Source: an uncultured Clostridium sp.
GTDB lineage: Bacteria; Bacillota; Clostridia; UBA1212; UBA1255
Direction of reading: 5' to 3'
Length of the DNA stretch: 18,695 nucleotides
Assembly (NCBI GenBank): GCA_900555605.1
Contig: USLW01000005.1
Span: forward strand, 1-18,695
Shown: one piece after another, positions 14,563 to 18,695 of the stretch
Layout: each line of letters starts with the position of its first letter
How positions within the stretch are numbered: the stretch's first letter is position 1
Notes under the pieces: model-generated
Databases searched by the model: none
Seen by the model: only the letters and a program-made list of their open reading frames with translations
What the model was told of the DNA's origin: nothing
Translations under genes and position numbers: made by a program

Positions 14563-15456
14563 ATGAGCAGATACAACATTTCACTGGACAGCTATAAAAT
14601 TTTTTGTACCGTGGCGCGCTGCGGCAATATCACAAAGGCCGCGGAGGCCCTCTATCTCACACAGCCCTCTGTCAGCATGGCCATTACAAAGCTGGAGCAT
14701 AAGCTGAACTGCAGGCTGTTTACCCGCTCTATAAAAGGTGTGGATTTAACGCGGGAGGGCCGCGTCCTGTATTCCTATTTAGAGCAGGCGCTGAACCTCA
14801 TTGAAATGGGAGAACAGAAATATTACGACATGCAGCACATGAAGGCCGGCGAAATCATTATCGGCGCCAGCGACACCCTGTCCAGCGGTTATCTGCTCCC
14901 CTATCTCAAAACATTTTACGAGCGCTATCCGGAAATCGTGCTGAAGGTAACCAACCGCACCACAGCGGAAACCATCGCTCTGCTGAAAAAGGGCGCTATT
15001 GATTTCGGCTTTGTCAATCTCCCCATCACGCCGGAGGACAATATTGAAATCATCGAATGCATGGAAATTCACGACTGCCTCGTGGGCGGCCCCCGCTTTG
15101 CGCCGCTGGCCGGGCAGGGCCTTACCCTGCCCGCTCTCGCGCAGTACCCTCTGGTTCTGCTGGAAACCGCCAGCAATACGCGCCTGTTTCTCAACGCGTA
15201 CGCAAAGGAGCATAACGTAAAGCTGAACCCGATTATTGAGCTGGGCAGCAGCGAGCTATTGCTGCAATTTGCCGAAATCAATATCGGGCTCACCTTTGTG
15301 GTCAAAGAATTTGCCGCCGCGCGGCTGGACAACCGGCATCTGTTTGAAATCCCCCTCACGCCGCAGATCCCGTCCCGCAGCATTGGGCTGATCAAGCTGC
15401 GGAACATCCCCTTTTCCCATGCTGCCACACAGTTTATCGCGCTGCTGGGGGTGTAG
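14563..15456 (+). CDS. LysR-family transcriptional regulator
   Basis: This 297-residue regulator has an N-terminal winged helix-turn-helix (about residues 5-62, with ITKAAEALYLTQPSVSMAI and the family hallmark LEHKLNCRLFTR). An effector-binding periplasmic-protein-like domain follows (about 90-290), with GEIIIGASDT starting its first strand. The ATG at 14563 is used because AGGAG (14550-14554) is 8 bases upstream; a GTG at 14554 would overlap that site. It lies divergent from the deacetylase gene with 132 bases between starts, the classic layout for a LysR protein controlling its neighbour and itself. The effector is unknown. Confidence 0.93.
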   Translation: MSRYNISLDSYKIFCTVARCGNITKAAEALYLTQPSVSMAITKLEHKLNCRLFTRSIKGVDLTREGRVLYSYLEQALNLIEMGEQKYYDMQHMKAGEIIIGASDTLSSGYLLPYLKTFYERYPEIVLKVTNRTTAETIALLKKGAIDFGFVNLPITPEDNIEIIECMEIHDCLVGGPRFAPLAGQGLTLPALAQYPLVLLETASNTRLFLNAYAKEHNVKLNPIIELGSSELLLQFAEINIGLTFVVKEFAAARLDNRHLFEIPLTPQIPSRSIGLIKLRNIPFSHAATQFIALLGV

Positions 15457-15617
15457 GAGAAAGGGCTTAGCCCTCGTTGTCAATTCTAACTGTGTTAATG
15501 GGGTAGCATCCCCATGATTGTGAAGAACATGCGGACAGCACCACCATATTCGCAACGGTTTTTTTAGAGATCGTCTCTATCCGCGGCGGCTTCCAATATA
15601 TAATAGATTTTTTTGAT
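15457..15617. other. Convergent gap with small hairpins
   Basis: Just after the LysR stop, AGGGC/GCCCT (15462-15474) forms a tight stem without a clear U-tract. ATGGGG/CCCCAT (15498-15515, loop TAGCAT) is a second stem. A T7 run at about 15558-15566 has no adjacent good stem on the plus strand. Transcription from both sides must end here, but no single terminator is convincing. Confidence 0.35.
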
Positions 15618-16724
15618 TTACGCATTTCTTTCATACCGTTTTTCCTCTTCTTGTTGCTTTAATTGAACCTCTCGGCCAAACCGTTCCATTCGATAAGCGG
15701 CCAAATTGACCGCTGCTTTATCTAATTCACATTCACCCCAATTTTTTCTTAAATAGCCCTCCTTCTTAAAAATGCCGATCTGATACTCAATATTATTGGG
15801 GCTGCGGTTCAGCCGGCGTGCTAATTCGGACACCCCAATCTTTGGGTTATAATAAAGCAGCTTAAGAATTTCGCAGCGCAGCGGATCTCCAAAAGGCATT
15901 AAAGTATGATACCAATCATTAGCGCTTTCTATTTTCTTACTCGTAAATTTATCATAAATATAGCCTATGCAAATAGAGCAAACCCGGCTATTCTGTATAT
16001 AAGTCATAGTATAGATATTAAATACACTGGATGAGATAATATACCGCTCTATCGAAGAAAACCCTTTACTTTTCCACCTCTTATTATCCAGCAGTTTTTT
16101 TGCGTCATCTCCGATTCTTTCCCGCACGTCCTGCTCTATCAAACCCCGGTATGGTTTTAAATAATGATCAAATTCAATCATCATGCGCTTATGGACCTCT
16201 TTTAAAAGCACCGTCAGCTCCTCCGCAATATGCTCCCGATGTCTATAAAGATCTATGATCGCTTCCTTGGCGTCCTGACTTAGGTGCAGACCATATACAT
16301 ACTTCTGCATCAATACCTCGTTTTCCAAAAGATGATCATAAAACTGCGGCGTAAAATGGTTATAGTGATCCATGTTATCCAGTATAAAATAAAAAAGATA
16401 ATACGAAGAATAGCGGTTGATATAATTGATAATATCCCCGATCTGAATCTCCTGTTCGTTAAAAAATGCACTGATCAGATGATTAATATTCAATCGATCC
16501 TGCGAAGGAATTTTCATAAAAAAAACACGCAGATGGTTATGGTTGGCATGGATATACTTATATAACCTGCGGTAGCTCTTTTCCACTCTGGGCTCGATCT
16601 CGCCCATATTTTTCATTTTATAATATTCGGATATGGAATCAGTAAAGGTTGAATAATATAAAACAGTAGTTAAGTCTCTGATATATCCATGGTCAGGACT
16701 GTATACGACTTTCACATTGTCCAT
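15618..16724 (-). CDS. Large winged-helix (ArsR-like) regulator, downstream member of a tandem pair
   Basis: This 368-residue cytoplasmic protein has a long mostly helical N-terminal region (1-270), rich in Tyr, His and Asn, that I cannot assign to a named domain. The C-terminal winged helix is at about residues 275-330: FGDPLRCEILKLLYYNP, then VSELARRLNRSPNNIEYQI with the recognition helix at 308-319. This matches the ArsR/GntR-like pattern. A charged coiled tail (Q/E/K/R) follows. A GAGG ribosome site lies 10 bases upstream. The protein at 16871-17986 has the same length and layout. The N-terminal region may be a sensor. DNA binding is well supported; signal and targets are unknown. Confidence 0.8.
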   Translation of the reverse strand: MDNVKVVYSPDHGYIRDLTTVLYYSTFTDSISEYYKMKNMGEIEPRVEKSYRRLYKYIHANHNHLRVFFMKIPSQDRLNINHLISAFFNEQEIQIGDIINYINRYSSYYLFYFILDNMDHYNHFTPQFYDHLLENEVLMQKYVYGLHLSQDAKEAIIDLYRHREHIAEELTVLLKEVHKRMMIEFDHYLKPYRGLIEQDVRERIGDDAKKLLDNKRWKSKGFSSIERYIISSSVFNIYTMTYIQNSRVCSICIGYIYDKFTSKKIESANDWYHTLMPFGDPLRCEILKLLYYNPKIGVSELARRLNRSPNNIEYQIGIFKKEGYLRKNWGECELDKAAVNLAAYRMERFGREVQLKQQEEEKRYERNA

Positions 16725-16870
16725 AATGGTGATACCTCTTGTTCAATTGTAGTAGTGGGATGAAAGAAAAATAAATGAATACACTTTACCACTTCGTATG
16801 GCAGGCACATCCATGAAATGAACAGGCGGAAATCAGGACCAGTTCTTCCAGTTCATCTTGACAAAAGGTT
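16725..16870 (-). other. 146-base spacer between the two tandem regulator genes
   Basis: The spacer contains no clear terminator and no convincing promoter, so the two genes may form one operon. CCAGTTC occurs twice (16839-16845 and 16848-16854, 9-base period) just beyond the stop of the upstream gene. Its meaning is unclear. Confidence 0.3.
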
Positions 16871-17986
16871 TCAATCTTTGGGGAGGTCCATAAAGACATA
16901 CCTTTTCACCTCCCGTTCCAATGCTCTTTGCAAATTATGTAACAGGTTTTTTGCCTCACAGGCGTATCTATTTCTGATAGAAAAGTATAACTGGTTTCCT
17001 ATTTTTTCTACAGTAATAGGTTGTGTTTGAACTAAAATATTTAGATACTCAGAAACAGTAAATCTGGATATACCAAGAATTTCACTTAAGTCTGTTTCCG
17101 TGACCTGCCTCTTCAAAAGTATTTGAACAATTTTGATACAGTCCTGTGTCAGTAACCCCCGTTTTATAATTGCATGATATAATTTTGTAAGTTCCTGCGT
17201 CAACTGTTTGCTGTACTCTACTCCAAGAATAATTGCAGCATGTGAATGAAGATAATCTTTAAAACTAATCCAAGTAGGTCTTGCCAAACATAACATATAA
17301 AGAATTGACTTACGTTTCAGCGAATAACTGTCAATCGGCAACTTTTCCCGTTGATCAATAAAATAAATTCCTTCTGAATGAATGGTCTTGATCAGGCTTT
17401 TGCGCGCCGCCTGCAGTTGGTCCTGATTTCTTCGATAAATCGCGGCCAGTCTGCCGTAAAGCTGCCAGACGAATTCATATAATTTCCGAATCGTGCGCCG
17501 GGGATTGGCAACCGCGCTGTAGATTCCGTATTTTACGCTGCCGGGCAGATCGGATTCCTGCAAAATTCCATACAAAACACCGTTGGAGAGATCGGTTACC
17601 CGGGACATCTCTTCCTCGCTGCGCTTGGGTTTCAGAATCGTAAAAAAGTGTTTGAGTAATTCGCCGGTAAAATAATCGCTGTCCAATGTCTCGAGCTTCT
17701 GCAGCAGCTCGTCAATGTCTCTGCTGCTGATTATGACATTGCCTATCAAGACCTGTAAAAATCGAACCTTCTCTTGATTGATATAAAGCAGTGGCGCCAA
17801 ATCGTCTGCGTAATCCAGAAATAATCCCGTGAATTGCCGGAATAAAAAGGGATTTACGTTTCGGTGTTGTATTTCGTTTCCAGTGTCATCTTTTCCTTTG
17901 CCGATGGTATAATGTGTTTCGGATACTACCTCAAGCAAGTCATACATCATACTTACTTTGTCACTTGCTATGTACTGCTCAATCAT
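16871..17986 (-). CDS. Large winged-helix regulator, upstream member of a tandem pair
   Basis: This 371-residue cytoplasmic protein has a long helical N-terminal region (1-280), unassigned, and a C-terminal winged helix at about 282-338: DCIKIVQILLKRQVTETDLS, then ISRFTVSEYLNIL as recognition helix (about 306-318) and a wing VEKIGNQLYFSI. A helical tail follows. Its size and domain order match the next gene (15618-16724), and the segments ahead of the HTH look distantly alike, so the two are probably old paralogues that might act as a heteromer. The ATG has AAGGAG 10 bases upstream. The promoter at 18142-18170 gives a leader of about 150 bases. Targets and signal are unknown. Confidence 0.8.
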   Translation of the reverse strand: MIEQYIASDKVSMMYDLLEVVSETHYTIGKGKDDTGNEIQHRNVNPFLFRQFTGLFLDYADDLAPLLYINQEKVRFLQVLIGNVIISSRDIDELLQKLETLDSDYFTGELLKHFFTILKPKRSEEEMSRVTDLSNGVLYGILQESDLPGSVKYGIYSAVANPRRTIRKLYEFVWQLYGRLAAIYRRNQDQLQAARKSLIKTIHSEGIYFIDQREKLPIDSYSLKRKSILYMLCLARPTWISFKDYLHSHAAIILGVEYSKQLTQELTKLYHAIIKRGLLTQDCIKIVQILLKRQVTETDLSEILGISRFTVSEYLNILVQTQPITVEKIGNQLYFSIRNRYACEAKNLLHNLQRALEREVKRYVFMDLPKD

Positions 17987-18121
17987 TTTATCTTGACTCC
18001 TTATGCTGCTGATTTTGACCTTTTACATTTTTGCTTTTGTAGTTTCCGCATTTCATTCTTGTGTTTTTTGTCTTTTCTTCTAAAGCAGCAAAAATTCCTC
18101 TATGGTTTCTGCCGGCTTGTC

Positions 18122-18133
18122 TCCTCCGGAGGA
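18122..18133. repeat. 12-bp perfect palindrome in the regulator leader
   Basis: TCCTCCGGAGGA is self-complementary and lies just downstream of the -10 box (18142-18147) of the regulator promoter, where a repressor would block transcription. In RNA it would carry both a GGAGG-like and an anti-GGAGG-like sequence. An autoregulatory operator is an inference. Confidence 0.35.
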
Positions 18134-18141
18134 CTGGAGGC

Positions 18142-18170
18142 ATCCTATCAGATGTACCAATCCTTGTCAA
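18142..18170 (-). promoter_or_regulatory. Promoter of the tandem regulator genes
   Basis: On the minus strand TTGACA (18170-18165) and TAGGAT (18147-18142) are 17 bases apart. The -35 is perfect and the -10 is moderate. It directs transcription toward the gene starting at 17986. Confidence 0.6.
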
Positions 18171-18671
18171 TTCGATTTTTTGCAGTTTTACTTTTTAATT
18201 TGAAATTTTTTTCCAATAAGAATTTTGGTAGTCTAAATTTTATTTATTTTATCATGTTTTATTGTATCTACAGCCAGGCATATCTTTTATATTCTATCTA
18301 AAAATTTCAAAAAATATCGTGGGTTTTTCCGTATAAAAATCTCATTATAAGGCAAAAATTTTTTTCATATCGCTCTTTTCCTGTAAGGCTTTCTGTGTTG
18401 ACATTCAAATGAGAAATTCAAAAAATCCTTTATTTTTAGGCATTTTTTTAATAATCATTTTTGTTCTTATTGAATCGTAACTTATGAAATAAATTGTATA
18501 TTATATGCGATATTTATAAAACTTAACGTTTTCGCCAGTATTCAGAAGCCTTTTTATTCTTTTTTATTCCTTATCATACAGTATCTGGATTATAAATTTT
18601 GTTCTTTTTTACATGATTTTTCCAGCTTCTGTAGTCGGCACAGCGTCTGCTTTTCATCTCCGCGGCCGCCG
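18171..18671. other. AT-rich gap without a convincing gene
   Basis: The stretch is very rich in A and T, with many T runs. A 23-codon plus-strand frame (18409-18480, MRNSKNPLFLGIFLIIIFVL...) would give one membrane helix but has no ribosome site, and T-rich DNA yields such frames by chance. A TTGACA at 18398 lacks a -10 partner. No tRNA or riboswitch was recognised. Confidence 0.4.
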
Positions 18672-18695
18672 AAAAAAAATCGCGCCGCGGCCTTT
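18672..18695. terminator. Possible half of a bidirectional terminator at the right edge
   Basis: An A8 run followed by a GC-rich arm (TCGCGCCGCGGCCTTT) reaches the window end. On the minus strand this would be the second stem arm plus a T8 tail of a terminator whose other arm lies outside the window. An alternative pairing inside the window is CCGCGGC (18660-18666) with GCCGCGG (18684-18690). Confidence 0.35.

Noticed and set aside
17864..18301. 145-codon plus-strand frame rich in Phe, Leu, Cys and Tyr
   Set aside because: It overlaps the start and promoter of the regulator gene on the other strand, and its composition is what T-rich DNA gives by chance.
18409..18480. 23-residue hydrophobic micro-ORF
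   Set aside because: No ribosome site, and hydrophobic frames are expected by chance in such T-rich sequence; left as a note only.
1..18695. CRISPR array, tRNA, rRNA or complete mobile element
   Set aside because: No regularly spaced repeats, no cloverleaf or rRNA-like sequence and no intact transposase or integrase were found; the only mobile-element trace is the IS30 remnant.

Overview
The window looks like a chromosomal stretch from a Gram-positive anaerobe of the class Clostridia, probably a gut or host-associated member. The clues are strong AAGGAGG-type ribosome sites, TTGACA/TATAAT-type promoters, a lipoprotein, a very large surface protein built from InlB/Listeria-Bacteroides-like modules with a C-terminal anchor, a DNRLRE/Ig-like/ricin multidomain secreted protein, and an IS30-type transposase remnant. 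This assignment is an inference from gene content; there is no rRNA or other phylogenetic marker.

Layout. (1) Positions 1-446, minus strand: the N-terminus of a secreted protein cut by the window edge and paralogous to the large protein at 7810-11442. It has its own promoter (713-741) with a palindrome over the -10 box. (2) Positions 813-1049: a 60-codon open frame without a start codon, apparently a gene remnant. (3) Positions 1153-6144, minus: a 1663-residue cell-surface adhesin-like protein followed by a strong terminator. (4) Positions 6145-6937: a gap holding a 20-bp perfect palindrome with a degenerate second copy, inverted repeats and two tiny plus-strand ORFs with ribosome sites. (5) Positions 6938-11442, minus: a two-gene operon for a secreted metzincin-like metalloprotease with lectin and Ig-like modules, and a lipoprotein. 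(6) About 11700-12117: a decayed IS30-family transposase. (7) Positions 12250-13647, plus: a PF01637/DUF234 ATPase. (8) Positions 13744-15456: a polysaccharide deacetylase-like gene and a divergent LysR regulator. (9) Positions 15618-17986, minus: two consecutive regulators of about 370 residues, each with a C-terminal winged helix. (10) Positions 17987-18695: an AT-rich gap with a promoter for the regulator pair.

How the parts may work together. The left 11.4 kb is a surface and secretion island: adhesin, protease-lectin, lipoprotein and a second protease-type paralogue, all on the minus strand but apparently in separate transcription units. The protease and lipoprotein are 17 bp apart and very likely cotranscribed. 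The right 7 kb is regulatory and metabolic cargo with no obvious functional link to the surface island. The IS30 remnant sits exactly between the two halves, beside the protease promoter, which suggests past rearrangement there. I see no CRISPR array, tRNA, rRNA, integrase or phage structural gene.
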